A DNA stretch of 5,934 nt from an uncultured Bacillota bacterium (GTDB lineage Bacteria; Bacillota; Clostridia; Christensenellales; UBA1242): the NCBI GenBank assembly GCA_900555365.1, contig USKO01000044.1, positions 1 through 5,934 on the forward strand, written 5' to 3'. Shown in pieces: positions 1-5,934 of this stretch. The translations under genes were made by a program, and so were the position numbers. A model generated the notes under the pieces. The model had not been told where the DNA came from and ran no database searches. It worked only from the letters and a program-made list of their open reading frames with translations. Numbering within the stretch: the first letter of the stretch is position 1; each line of letters opens with the position of its first letter.

Positions 1-1
1 G

Positions 2-1405
2 CTTGCAAAATATTATTTCTATGAAACTAGCGTAGCTCAAAAACTTGCACTTTTAAACAACGCTCCAGTGCTTCAAAAACTCAATGTAGAAGATGAAATA
101 GCTCATTTTGAAGAAAAACATAACATTCAATTTCATCAGGAACAAAAAAATGCAATCATTAATGCAATCAACAGCGGCGTTTGTGTCATTACTGGGGGCC
201 CGGGCACTGGTAAAACAACTATTATAAAATGTATTATTGAAATATTAAAAGCTCACAACCAAAAATTTATGCTTCTTGCCCCGACTGGAAGAGCGGCAAA
301 ACGAATGAGTGACGCCACAGGCGAAGAGGCAAAAACAATCCATAGAGCACTTGAAGTAGCATCAGGCGATCTTGCTTCTATAAGCAGGTTTGTATATAAC
401 GAAAATAATACTTTTAAAACCAATGCCGTCATTGTGGACGAAGTGTCTATGGTTGACGCGGCTTTAATGAATCATCTTTGCAAGGCTCTTCCTCGCGACT
501 GCAAACTAGTGCTTGTGGGAGACAAGGACCAACTGCCAAGTGTGGGCGCCGGGAATGTGCTTGACGACATAATTAAAAGCGGCATAATAACTGTATCTAT
601 GCTAACCAAAATTTATAGGCAAAGCGACAAAAGCTTGATTACCGAGAATGCTCACCTTATAAACAATGGCAAGATGCCAATTATCAATAACGCATCGAGC
701 GACTTTTTCTTTGAAGAAAAGGAAGACCTTAATGACATTAAAAATTCTATTGTCGATATGGTGGCTAGAAGGCTTCCAAAATATACCGGACTTGAAAGCT
801 CGCAAATTCAAGTGCTGGCACCCTTGAAAGCTGGAGTTTGCGGAATTGACAACTTAAATAAATGTCTTCAACAAGCCCTAAACCCTCCTTCCACCACCAA
901 AATGGAGCTCGCCGTAGGAGAGACAATCTTCCGGGTTGGCGATAAGGTTATGCAAACTGCGAACAACTATAATCTTGTTTGGAAAAAGCAAACAAGCTTT
1001 ATTGAAGAGGAAGGTGAAGGCGTTTTTAATGGCGATATCGGCTATATAGAACTAATAGACTATCAAACTGGCGAAGTTGTCGTAATGTTTGAAGATGGAA
1101 GGCGATGTATTTTCCCGCGCACTGAAATTGGGCAGCTTTCGCTTGCATATGCAATTACAATACACAAAAGCCAAGGAAGTGAATTTGATATTGTAATCAT
1201 TCCTTCAATTGCCGGTCCTAATATGATATTGACTAAAAACCTGATTTATACCGCTGTAACAAGAGCTAAGAAGATGGTCGTCATTGTTGGTGAACAAAAA
1301 AATCTAAAACGAATGGTAACAAATAAATACACAGCAAAAAGATTAACTTTACTTAAAGATCTTTTGATTGAAGCAGAAAAAAAGATTAAACAACTCTTTG
1401 ACTAA
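2..1405 (+). CDS. recD2: RecD2-type (RecD/TraA family) superfamily 1B DNA helicase, C-terminal part; 5' end outside window
   Basis: The frame is open from the left edge, so this is the last 467 residues of a longer protein; full RecD2 proteins are usually about 720-800 residues. A GTG at 68 is not taken as the start, because the upstream in-frame residues (LAKYYFYETSVAQKL) match the conserved stretch before the RecD2 helicase core. Motifs in order: Walker A GGPGTGKTT (194-220), Walker B VDEVSM with DE at 437-442, motif III GDKDQLPSVG (518-547), the IYRQ arginine motif (about 611-622), HKSQGSEFD (1163-1189) and the C-terminal YTAVTRAK motif (1247-1270). All key residues look intact. The family consists of ATP-dependent 5'-3' DNA helicases that act in repair and replication restart; RecD2 works without RecBC. 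comF follows after 10 bp, which suggests one operon. The missing N-terminal domain would separate RecD2 from shorter RecD-like proteins, but the core strongly favours RecD2. Confidence 0.93.
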   Translation, partial: LAKYYFYETSVAQKLALLNNAPVLQKLNVEDEIAHFEEKHNIQFHQEQKNAIINAINSGVCVITGGPGTGKTTIIKCIIEILKAHNQKFMLLAPTGRAAKRMSDATGEEAKTIHRALEVASGDLASISRFVYNENNTFKTNAVIVDEVSMVDAALMNHLCKALPRDCKLVLVGDKDQLPSVGAGNVLDDIIKSGIITVSMLTKIYRQSDKSLITENAHLINNGKMPIINNASSDFFFEEKEDLNDIKNSIVDMVARRLPKYTGLESSQIQVLAPLKAGVCGIDNLNKCLQQALNPPSTTKMELAVGETIFRVGDKVMQTANNYNLVWKKQTSFIEEEGEGVFNGDIGYIELIDYQTGEVVVMFEDGRRCIFPRTEIGQLSLAYAITIHKSQGSEFDIVIIPSIAGPNMILTKNLIYTAVTRAKKMVVIVGEQKNLKRMVTNKYTAKRLTLLKDLLIEAEKKIKQLFD

Positions 1406-1406
1406 T

Positions 1407-1410
1407 GGAG
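1407..1410 (+). promoter_or_regulatory. Ribosome binding site that sets the comF start
   Basis: GGAG sits just after the recD2 stop (1403-1405) and 5 nt before the ATG at 1416. This favours 1416 over the earlier in-frame ATG at 1368, which lies inside recD2 and whose extra 16 residues (MKQKKRLNN...) do not resemble a ComF N-terminus. Confidence 0.75.
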
Positions 1411-1415
1411 CACTG

Positions 1416-2171
1416 ATGAATTTTAAACAAATGATGATAAAATTAAAGAATGTCTTTCTTGATACTCTTTTCCCAAATGATATCAAATGCATTTTGTGCG
1501 GAAGAGACCTAGACGATGATTATCCTAGTTGCAAAGAATGTCTTAAAGAAGACATTTTCAATGATGGCAATAGATGCGTCTATTGTGATACAAGAATAAA
1601 AGATGGCAATATTGTCTGTGATCACTGTCAAAGTAAAACAAAGGGCAAAAAGAACAAGACATTAGCTCGAAAGCGCTATTTTGCAAAATGTTTTTGTCCA
1701 CTAAATTATCAAGATAAGGTTAGAAGTGCAATTTTAAAATTAAAAAGCGATGGAGCTAAATATCTAGCTCCTCCATTTGCCAAACTGATCTATCAAAGAC
1801 TTCTTGATGAAAAAATAGAATTTGATATAATAGCGCCAGTCCCCTCACATCCCAAGACCATTAAAAAAAGAGGCTATAATCCTGCAGCTCTGATTGCCGA
1901 GGAGCTTGGTAAACTTTGCAATAAGCCTGTTAAAGAGCTGCTTATCAAAAATGTCGTCACCTCTAATCAAAAATACCTAGACTACGCTGCCAGGCAGGAA
2001 AATTTGAAAGATAGTATGACCGTCAAAGAAGGAGTGAATTTCAAAAATAAAACCATACTGCTTGTGGACGATGTCATTACAACATGTGCAACTATTAACA
2101 CATGTGCAGCTCTTCTTACTAATGCTAAAAAAATCTATGCCTGCGCTGTAGCAAGAAATCAACTTAAATAA
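1416..2171 (+). CDS. comF: ComF family protein (zinc-finger plus phosphoribosyltransferase-like)
   Basis: A 251-residue protein with the two-part ComF layout. The N-terminal zinc region has four CxxC pairs (Cys25/28, 39/42, 54/57, 68/71). The phosphoribosyltransferase-like domain has PVPSH (141-145), KKRGYN (150-155) and the PRPP-loop strand ILLVDDVITTCAT (214-226, DD at 218-219). Family knowledge: ComF/ComFC proteins are cytoplasmic and needed for natural DNA uptake in some bacteria, probably working with a helicase (ComFA) and single-stranded DNA handling; their exact chemistry is unsettled. Here the neighbour is recD2, not comFA, so a role in DNA processing is inferred and competence is not shown. 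The PRPP loop reads TTCAT where TTGAT or similar is usual (Cys224, codon 2085-2087). No GC-rich terminator follows, and the A+T-rich DNA downstream leads straight into the tRNA promoter. Confidence 0.9.
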   Translation: MNFKQMMIKLKNVFLDTLFPNDIKCILCGRDLDDDYPSCKECLKEDIFNDGNRCVYCDTRIKDGNIVCDHCQSKTKGKKNKTLARKRYFAKCFCPLNYQDKVRSAILKLKSDGAKYLAPPFAKLIYQRLLDEKIEFDIIAPVPSHPKTIKKRGYNPAALIAEELGKLCNKPVKELLIKNVVTSNQKYLDYAARQENLKDSMTVKEGVNFKNKTILLVDDVITTCATINTCAALLTNAKKIYACAVARNQLK

Positions 2172-2190
2172 ATTTTTATTGAAAAAATAC

Positions 2191-2219
2191 TTGACAAGTA
2201 AAATAGTATCATTTATAAT
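2191..2219 (+). promoter_or_regulatory. Consensus sigma-A promoter of the tRNA-Glu gene
   Basis: TTGACA (2191-2196) and TATAAT (2214-2219) match both hexamers perfectly with an ideal 17-bp spacer. An A+T-rich run (about 2166-2190) directly upstream could act as an UP element. Transcription should start near G2226, about 32 nt before the tRNA 5' end. A promoter this strong is typical of stable RNA genes. Confidence 0.9.
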
Positions 2220-2226
2220 GGGAAAG

Positions 2227-2254
2227 TATCAAAAAATTCTCCCTATTTTTGATA
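2227..2254 (+). other. Leader hairpin just upstream of tRNA-Glu
   Basis: TATCAAAAA (2227-2235) and TTTTTGATA (2246-2254) are perfect 9-bp inverted repeats around a 10-nt loop. With the predicted start near 2226 the hairpin fills almost the entire 5' leader and ends 3 nt before the mature tRNA. It could affect RNase P or endonuclease processing, or as DNA be a dyad operator just downstream of the promoter. The stem is A+T-rich, so its stability is modest. Confidence 0.55.
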
Positions 2255-2257
2255 TAT

Positions 2258-2332
2258 GGCCTCATGGTCAAGCGGTTAAGACATCGCCCTTTCACGGCGG
2301 AATCAGGGGTTCGATTCCCCTTGAGGCTACCA
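2258..2332 (+). tRNA. tRNA-Glu (anticodon UUC), CCA encoded
   Basis: A 75-nt cloverleaf. Acceptor GGCCTCA (2258-2264) pairs with TGAGGCT (2322-2328); discriminator A2329; CCA at 2330-2332. The D arm uses GTC/GAC around AAGCGGTTAA. The anticodon stem TCGCC/GGCGG closes the loop CTTTCAC, giving anticodon TTC, which reads GAA and GAG. The T arm is AGGGG/CCCCT around TTCGATT. The body matches bacterial tRNA-Glu closely (GGTCAAGCGGTTAAGAC, CCCTTTCACGG). Its product supplies glutamate for translation and, in bacteria using the C5 pathway, for tetrapyrrole synthesis. The terminal pair is G1-U72 instead of the usual G1-C72. Confidence 0.97.
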
Positions 2333-2334
2333 AT

Positions 2335-2403
2335 AGAAAAAACTGCGCTTCTGCCTAGGCAACACCTTTGGTGTGCCATTCGGCGGGGGCGCTTGTTTTT
2401 TCT
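2335..2403 (+). terminator. Intrinsic terminator of the tRNA-Glu (and possibly recD2-comF) transcript, built on the first repeat copy
   Basis: A long imperfect hairpin. The outer arms AGAAAAAAC (2335-2343) and GTTTTTTCT (2395-2403) are exact complements. The main stem pairs 2345-2355 (GCGCTTCTGCC) with 2382-2392 (GGCGGGGGCGC), all 11 positions pairing if G-U is allowed. The inner stem is GGCA/TGCC plus CACC/GGTG with one bulged A (2362) and a TTT loop (2367-2369). It starts 3 bp after the CCA, and the T run 2396-2401 follows the GC stem, as in a Rho-independent terminator. The matching A tract could make it work in both directions. Confidence 0.75.
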
Positions 2404-2518
2404 CTATCGCGACCAAACGAAAAGCGTAAAGCTTTTGTCGCGACTTTTGTATTCTATTTTTAGTCTTTACTCCGCCACGCGGTTTAAGTTTCATTTATGT
2501 TTAGCCATTTTGCTTCTT
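2341..2518 (+). repeat. Hairpin-rich repeat element, copy A
   Basis: First of two direct copies. It opens with the 17-nt core AACTGCGCTTCTGCCTA (2341-2357), which forms the 5' arm of the terminator hairpin. Positions 2343-2419 align with 2521-2594 of copy B with only two substitutions and three single-base gaps. The tail 2428-2485 resembles 2695-2753 (AAAGCTTTTG, CGCGACTTTT, CCGCCA-GCGG). Other dyads: TCGCGAC/GTCGCGA (2407-2413, 2437-2443) enclosing AAAAGC/GCTTTT (2420-2425, 2431-2436), and CCGC/GCGG (2472-2475, 2479-2482). No transposase or intact coding frame is present; it is best described as a non-autonomous palindromic repeat of unknown family. Confidence 0.8.
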
Positions 2519-2522
2519 AACT

Positions 2523-2578
2523 GCGCTTCTGCCTAGGCATCACCTTTGGTGTGCCATCGGCGGTGGCGCTTGTTTTTT
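2523..2578 (+). terminator. Terminator-like hairpin of repeat copy B
   Basis: GCGCTTCTGCC (2523-2533) pairs with GGCGGTGGCGC (2559-2569) with one T-T mismatch. Inside, GGCA/TGCC and CACC/GGTG pair around a TTT loop with one bulged T (2540). A run of six T follows (2573-2578). The fold is the same as copy A, but the flanking A tract is missing. It may be a second-line stop for the tRNA transcript or simply part of the repeat. Confidence 0.55.
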
Positions 2579-2594
2579 CTCTTCGCGCCAAACG

Positions 2595-2693
2595 GCGTCA
2601 CAAACTACGCTCAGGCATAGTTTTGTCAAACTTATGCATTATCGCTCGTTTGCTCCTTTTCCCACAAAATCTAAGATTTTGCGGGTGCCCAAT
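2595..2693. other. Segment specific to repeat copy B, with two hairpins
   Basis: Absent from copy A at the matching place (after CAAACG). First hairpin: 2600-2610 pairs with 2615-2626 around TCAG, with one mismatch and one bulged T. Second hairpin: CCCACAAAATC (2661-2671) pairs with GATTTTGCGGG (2675-2685) around TAA, with one A-C mismatch. Either an insertion into copy B or a deletion from copy A. Confidence 0.6.
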
Positions 2694-2783
2694 AAAAAGC
2701 TTTTGCCGCGACTTTTATTTCTTATTTTTTATCTTTATTCCGCCATGCGGTTTGAGTGTAATCAAATATTATTTTTTTATTTA

Positions 2784-2812
2784 AACTGCGCTTCTGCCTA
2801 AGTTTCATTTAA
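2784..2812 (+). repeat. Truncated third copy of the repeat
   Basis: The 17-nt core recurs exactly (2784-2800), but instead of the hairpin loop it runs directly into TAAGTTTCATTTA (2799-2811), which is also found at the tail of copy A (2485-2497). The two ends of the unit are thus joined with the middle missing, as expected of an internal deletion. Confidence 0.65.
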
Positions 2813-2822
2813 GCCGCTCCGG

Positions 2823-2843
2823 TTGAGCATTTTCTATGCTCAA
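2823..2843. other. Perfect 8-bp hairpin of unknown role
   Basis: TTGAGCAT (2823-2830) and ATGCTCAA (2836-2843) are exact inverted repeats around TTTCT. No T tract follows on either strand, so it is not a standard terminator. It lies 21 bp from the rpoC terminator stem and could be a 3'-end stabilising structure or part of the repeat-rich region. Confidence 0.5.
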
Positions 2844-2863
2844 TAAAAATAATCAAAAACTAC

Positions 2864-2896
2864 AAAAAAAGTCATAGCAAAACTATGACTTTTTTT
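2864..2896 (-). terminator. Intrinsic terminator of rpoC, probably bidirectional
   Basis: A 14-bp perfect stem: AAAAAAAGTCATAG (2864-2877) with CTATGACTTTTTTT (2883-2896) around CAAAA. On the minus strand it starts 4 nt after the rpoC stop codon and ends in seven T. The mirrored A and T tracts give the same structure on the plus strand, so it can also stop read-through from the tRNA side. Confidence 0.92.
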
Positions 2897-2900
2897 ATTT

Positions 2901-5900
2901 TTATGCTATGGTGTCAAATGATGGAGTCTCTTCTTCCTCGCCTCGCTCATCTTTTACGATAATTGGCATAACTGAGCGATATTGTTTAAGTCCAGTGCCG
3001 GCAGGAATAAGTTTTCCAATAATGACATTCTCTTTAAGTCCAATTAAGTTATCAACTTTGCCTTTAACAGCTGCATCAGTCAGAGTTCTTGATGTCTCTT
3101 GGAAGGAAGCAGCTGAAAGGAAGCTTTCAGTTGAAAGAGAAGCTTTTGTAATTCCAAGAAGAATTCTCTTTACAGTAGCTGGAACACCACCTTCTTGAAG
3201 TATCTTCTCATTTTCTTCATCACAGCGATAAACATCAATGATTTCACCTGGAAGAAGCGATGTGTCTCCAGCAGACTCAACTTTAACTTTCTTCAGCATT
3301 TGTCTAATTACTATTTCGACATGCTTGTCATTAACTTTAACATCTTGGCTTCTATAAGTTGAAATAACTTGATTTAACAGATATTCTTGAAGCCCTTTAA
3401 CACCTTTCATACGAAGTAAATCTGAAGGGTTTATTGCGCCAGCGGTAAGTTGAGAGCCTGGCTCTACAGTGTCACCATTTTTAACCATGAGAACAACTGG
3501 TTTTTTAGCTTCATATTCTATATCGCCTTCTCTAGATGCAACAGTGAAATAATAATATTTTGCATCTTGTTTAATGGAAATCTTTCCAGCAACTTCTGAA
3601 AGAAGAGCTTCACCTTTTGGTTTTCTTGCCTCGAAGATTTCTTCAACTCTTGGAAGACCTTGAGTAATATCAGTAGCAGACGCAACACCACCGGTATGGA
3701 ATGTTCTCATTGTCAGCTGAGTACCAGGTTCACCGATTGATTGAGCTGCGATAATACCAACAGCTTCACCAACAGTAACCATTTTCTTATTTGAAAGATC
3801 TCTGCCGTAACACTTTGCGCACACTCCATGTTTACATCTGCATGTGAAAAGTGATCTAATTTGAACTTGTTTAATTCCGGCATTTTCGATTTCTTCTGCT
3901 TGATCTTTAGTAATCATTTCATTGGCTTCAACGATGACTTTGCCAGTCTTTGGATTGATTACTTGGTCAACAGCAACACGGCCGTAAATTCTTTCAGACA
4001 TTTTTTCTTGAACAACGCCATCAGTGATAAGATCGCCAACAAAAACACCTTTTACTTTTTCGCCAGCATCTGCAAAACAATCCTCAGTTGTCACTACAAC
4101 ATCTTGAGATATATCAACAAGACGACGAGTTAAATATCCAGAGTCCGCAGTCTTAAGTGCTGTATCGGTAAGACCTTTTCTTGCACCTCTTGCAGTTAAG
4201 AAGTATTCAATAGGAGTTAAACCTTTAACAAATGATGATTTAATTGGCACATCAATCTTTTCACCAGATGCTGTTGTTTTTAGTCCAACCATACCACTAA
4301 GTGAGTTGATTTGCTCCTTATTACCTCTCGCACCAGACACGAACATAATCTTAAGAGGATTAAATTCATCCATACCATCAATGAGCGCTTTTGCGACTTG
4401 ATCTTTAGCCTCAGTCCAAAGTTGCATATTGTTTCTGATTTTTTCATCAAGAGTGATAAGTCCACGCTTAAATAGTTTTTCATTCTCGATAACTTTCTGT
4501 TCAGTCTCTGAAATTATTTGTTGTTTTTCTTCAGGCTCGGCAATATCAAATGCATTAACAGTTAGAGAGCCAAGTGTAGAATATTTATATCCAGTTTCCT
4601 TTATTCTATCAACAAGTTTAGCACACTCTGTAGTCCCGTGTATATCATAGCATCGAGCTAAGATGTTACTTAAATCCTTTTTAACTACAAATTTATTGAA
4701 TTCAAGTTCGCAAATATTGTCAGGATTTGATCTATCCACAAATCCTAAATCTTGTGGTATTTGCTCATTAAACAGAATTCTACCAATAGTTGTCTCAATT
4801 ATTTTAGAATAAACTTTGCCATCAACCTCTTTTTCGAGTCTAACTTTTATCTTCGCTTGAATATGAAGGTTTTGAGTTTGATATGCAATAATCGCCTCTT
4901 CTTTTGAAGAGTAAATACTGCCTTCACCTAATACTCCTGGCTTTTCTAGTGTCATGTATGCGCAACCAAGTACAATATCTTGTGATGGAGTAACAATAGG
5001 CTCACCATCTGATAATTTTAAAATATTGTTAGATGCAAGCATTAATGTTCTTGCTTCACTGCGCGCATCAATTGACAATGGAACATGCACTGACATCTGG
5101 TCACCGTCAAAGTCGGCGTTGAAAGCTCCGCACACAGATGGGTGAAGTTTGATAGCTCTACCCTCTACTAGTACAGGCTCAAAAGCTTGAACTGAAAGTC
5201 TATGAAGTGTTGGAGCACGGTTCAAAAATACAGGATGGTCTTTAATAACTTCTGCGAGAATATCCCATACAACAGGTTTTTCTCTTTCAATCATTCTCTT
5301 TGCAGCTTTGATATTATTTGATTTGTTAAGATCAACAAGTCTGTTCATGATGAATGGTTTGAAAAGTTCAAGTGCCATCTCTTTTGGAAGTCCACATTGA
5401 TACATCTTAAGTTCTGGACCTACAACAATAACTGAACGGCCTGAGTAGTCTACACGCTTACCAAGAAGGTTCAGTCTGAATCGACCTTGTTTTCCGCCAA
5501 GCATTGCTGTAAGAGATTTAAGATCACGCTGTTTAGAGCTTTGAACAGCTTTACCACGCTTACCGTTATCAATTAGATTATCTACAGCCTCTTGAAGCAT
5601 TCTCTTTTCATTACGAACAATTACATCAGGCGCTCCAAGTTCAATTAATTTCTTAAGACGGTTATTTCTGTTGATAACTCTTCTATAAAGATCATTTAAG
5701 TCACTAGTTGCATAGCGTCCACCATCAAGTGGAACCATTGGACGAAGATCAGGTGGAAGTACAGGAATAACATCAAGTACCATCCATGTTGGATCATTTC
5801 CACTTGTTAGGAAAGATTCTACAACATCAAGCTTTTTCATAGCTTTAATCTTTCTTTGTCCTTTCAAATTGACAAGTGACTCTTTCAAAGATTTAGATTC

Positions 5901-5933
5901 TTTTTCAAGATCAACATCGGCAAGAAGGCGTTT
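2901..5933 (-). CDS. rpoC: DNA-directed RNA polymerase subunit beta', N-terminus outside window
   Basis: The last 1010 residues of beta', open to the right edge; family members without large insertions have about 1200, so roughly 200 N-terminal residues (including the first zinc site) are missing. The TTG at 5886-5888 is an internal leucine, as [15 protein letters not shown] precedes it in frame. Visible residues count from 5933. In order: clamp coiled coil that binds sigma (about 76-117), rudder and switch 2 (about 125-170), catalytic NADFDGDQM with the Mg-binding aspartates (272-280; 5094-5120), F-loop (about 545-560), bridge helix (about 575-612), second zinc site Cys619, 698, 705 and 708, and trigger loop with MRTFH (His746; 3696-3698). 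No insertion follows the trigger loop, unlike gammaproteobacteria. Beta' forms the active centre with beta and makes all cellular RNA. Several normally fixed residues differ (see findings), but the gene appears intact. It ends in its own terminator, with no rpsL following. Confidence 0.98.
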   Translation of the reverse strand, partial: KRLLADVDLEKESKSLKESLVNLKGQRKIKAMKKLDVVESFLTSGNDPTWMVLDVIPVLPPDLRPMVPLDGGRYATSDLNDLYRRVINRNNRLKKLIELGAPDVIVRNEKRMLQEAVDNLIDNGKRGKAVQSSKQRDLKSLTAMLGGKQGRFRLNLLGKRVDYSGRSVIVVGPELKMYQCGLPKEMALELFKPFIMNRLVDLNKSNNIKAAKRMIEREKPVVWDILAEVIKDHPVFLNRAPTLHRLSVQAFEPVLVEGRAIKLHPSVCGAFNADFDGDQMSVHVPLSIDARSEARTLMLASNNILKLSDGEPIVTPSQDIVLGCAYMTLEKPGVLGEGSIYSSKEEAIIAYQTQNLHIQAKIKVRLEKEVDGKVYSKIIETTIGRILFNEQIPQDLGFVDRSNPDNICELEFNKFVVKKDLSNILARCYDIHGTTECAKLVDRIKETGYKYSTLGSLTVNAFDIAEPEEKQQIISETEQKVIENEKLFKRGLITLDEKIRNNMQLWTEAKDQVAKALIDGMDEFNPLKIMFVSGARGNKEQINSLSGMVGLKTTASGEKIDVPIKSSFVKGLTPIEYFLTARGARKGLTDTALKTADSGYLTRRLVDISQDVVVTTEDCFADAGEKVKGVFVGDLITDGVVQEKMSERIYGRVAVDQVINPKTGKVIVEANEMITKDQAEEIENAGIKQVQIRSLFTCRCKHGVCAKCYGRDLSNKKMVTVGEAVGIIAAQSIGEPGTQLTMRTFHTGGVASATDITQGLPRVEEIFEARKPKGEALLSEVAGKISIKQDAKYYYFTVASREGDIEYEAKKPVVLMVKNGDTVEPGSQLTAGAINPSDLLRMKGVKGLQEYLLNQVISTYRSQDVKVNDKHVEIVIRQMLKKVKVESAGDTSLLPGEIIDVYRCDEENEKILQEGGVPATVKRILLGITKASLSTESFLSAASFQETSRTLTDAAVKGKVDNLIGLKENVIIGKLIPAGTGLKQYRSVMPIIVKDERGEEEETPSFDTIA

Positions 5934-5934
5934 G

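Larger units (their letters stand above)
2519..2783 (+). repeat. Hairpin-rich repeat element, copy B
   Basis: Second copy, same orientation, starting with the identical 17-nt core (2519-2535) 178 bp after copy A. It shares the head (2521-2594) and the tail (about 2695-2753, with the 10-nt palindrome AAAAGCTTTT at 2695-2704 and CCGC/GCGG at 2740-2743 and 2747-2750) but is about 87 bp longer. The extra middle segment holds two more hairpins. As with copy A, no protein is credible here. Confidence 0.8.

Noticed and set aside
68..70. GTG as the recD2 start
   Set aside because: The frame stays open to the left edge and the upstream residues fit RecD2, so the gene is cut by the window.
1368..1415. 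Longer comF start at 1368
   Set aside because: It would overlap recD2 by 38 bp, has no clear ribosome binding site, and adds a lysine-rich stretch unlike ComF; GGAG placed before 1416 is better.
2172..2190. Terminator for comF in the A+T-rich stretch
   Set aside because: Only a weak ATTTTT/AAAAAT dyad without GC pairs is present; the stretch fits an UP element for the tRNA promoter better.
2249..2536. 95-codon open frame on the + strand
   Set aside because: It runs through the tRNA-Glu gene and the first repeat hairpin, has no ribosome binding site, and its predicted peptide is just translated tRNA and stem sequence.
2598..2639. Minus-strand mini-ORF (13 codons) preceded by AAGGAG
   Set aside because: The spacing from AAGGAG to the ATG is about 13 nt, it stops at TGA after 13 codons, and it overlaps a hairpin. 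There is no support for translation.
2551..2784. 77-codon open frame on the + strand
   Set aside because: It begins inside the hairpin of repeat copy B, has no ribosome binding site, and its frame is not preserved in copy A because of single-base gaps.
2341..2800. CRISPR array from the recurring 17-nt core
   Set aside because: There are only three copies, spaced 178 and 265 bp apart, with homologous rather than unique sequence between them, and no cas genes.
2310..2812. Integrative element using tRNA-Glu as attachment site
   Set aside because: I see no second copy of the tRNA 3' end in the gap and no integrase or other mobile-element gene in the window.

Overview
The window looks like chromosomal DNA of a low-GC Gram-positive bacterium, most likely an uncultured Clostridia-type member of the Bacillota. 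This rests on A+T-rich codon use, a RecD2-type helicase followed by a ComF gene, a tRNA gene that encodes its own CCA end, and an RNA polymerase beta' subunit with no large insertion in the trigger loop. The species cannot be named from the sequence alone.

Layout. Positions 2-2171 (+ strand) carry the 3' part of recD2 and a complete comF, 10 bp apart and probably co-transcribed. A consensus sigma-A promoter (2191-2219) then drives a tRNA-Glu(UUC) gene (2258-2332). Positions 2333-2900 hold no credible protein gene but are packed with inverted repeats: two related copies (2341-2518 and 2519-2783) of a hairpin-rich element, a truncated third copy (2784-2812), a further hairpin, and a strong intrinsic terminator (2864-2896). 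Positions 2901-5933 (- strand) carry most of rpoC, whose N-terminal part and presumed upstream rpoB lie beyond the right edge.

How the parts relate. Two converging transcription units, recD2-comF-tRNA from the left and rpo(B)C from the right, meet in the repeat-rich gap. The first repeat copy begins 3 bp after the tRNA CCA and, with flanking A and T tracts, forms a terminator-like structure. The rpoC terminator is a near-symmetric A-tract/stem/T-tract and could stop transcription from both sides.

Points most worth a second look are the hairpin repeat family in the convergent gap, a hairpin that fills almost the whole predicted leader of the tRNA-Glu transcript, a G1-U72 pair in that tRNA, and substitutions at normally near-invariant beta' positions (F-loop, bridge-helix hinge, switch 2, rudder). 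No CRISPR array, phage gene, transposase or toxin-antitoxin pair is visible.
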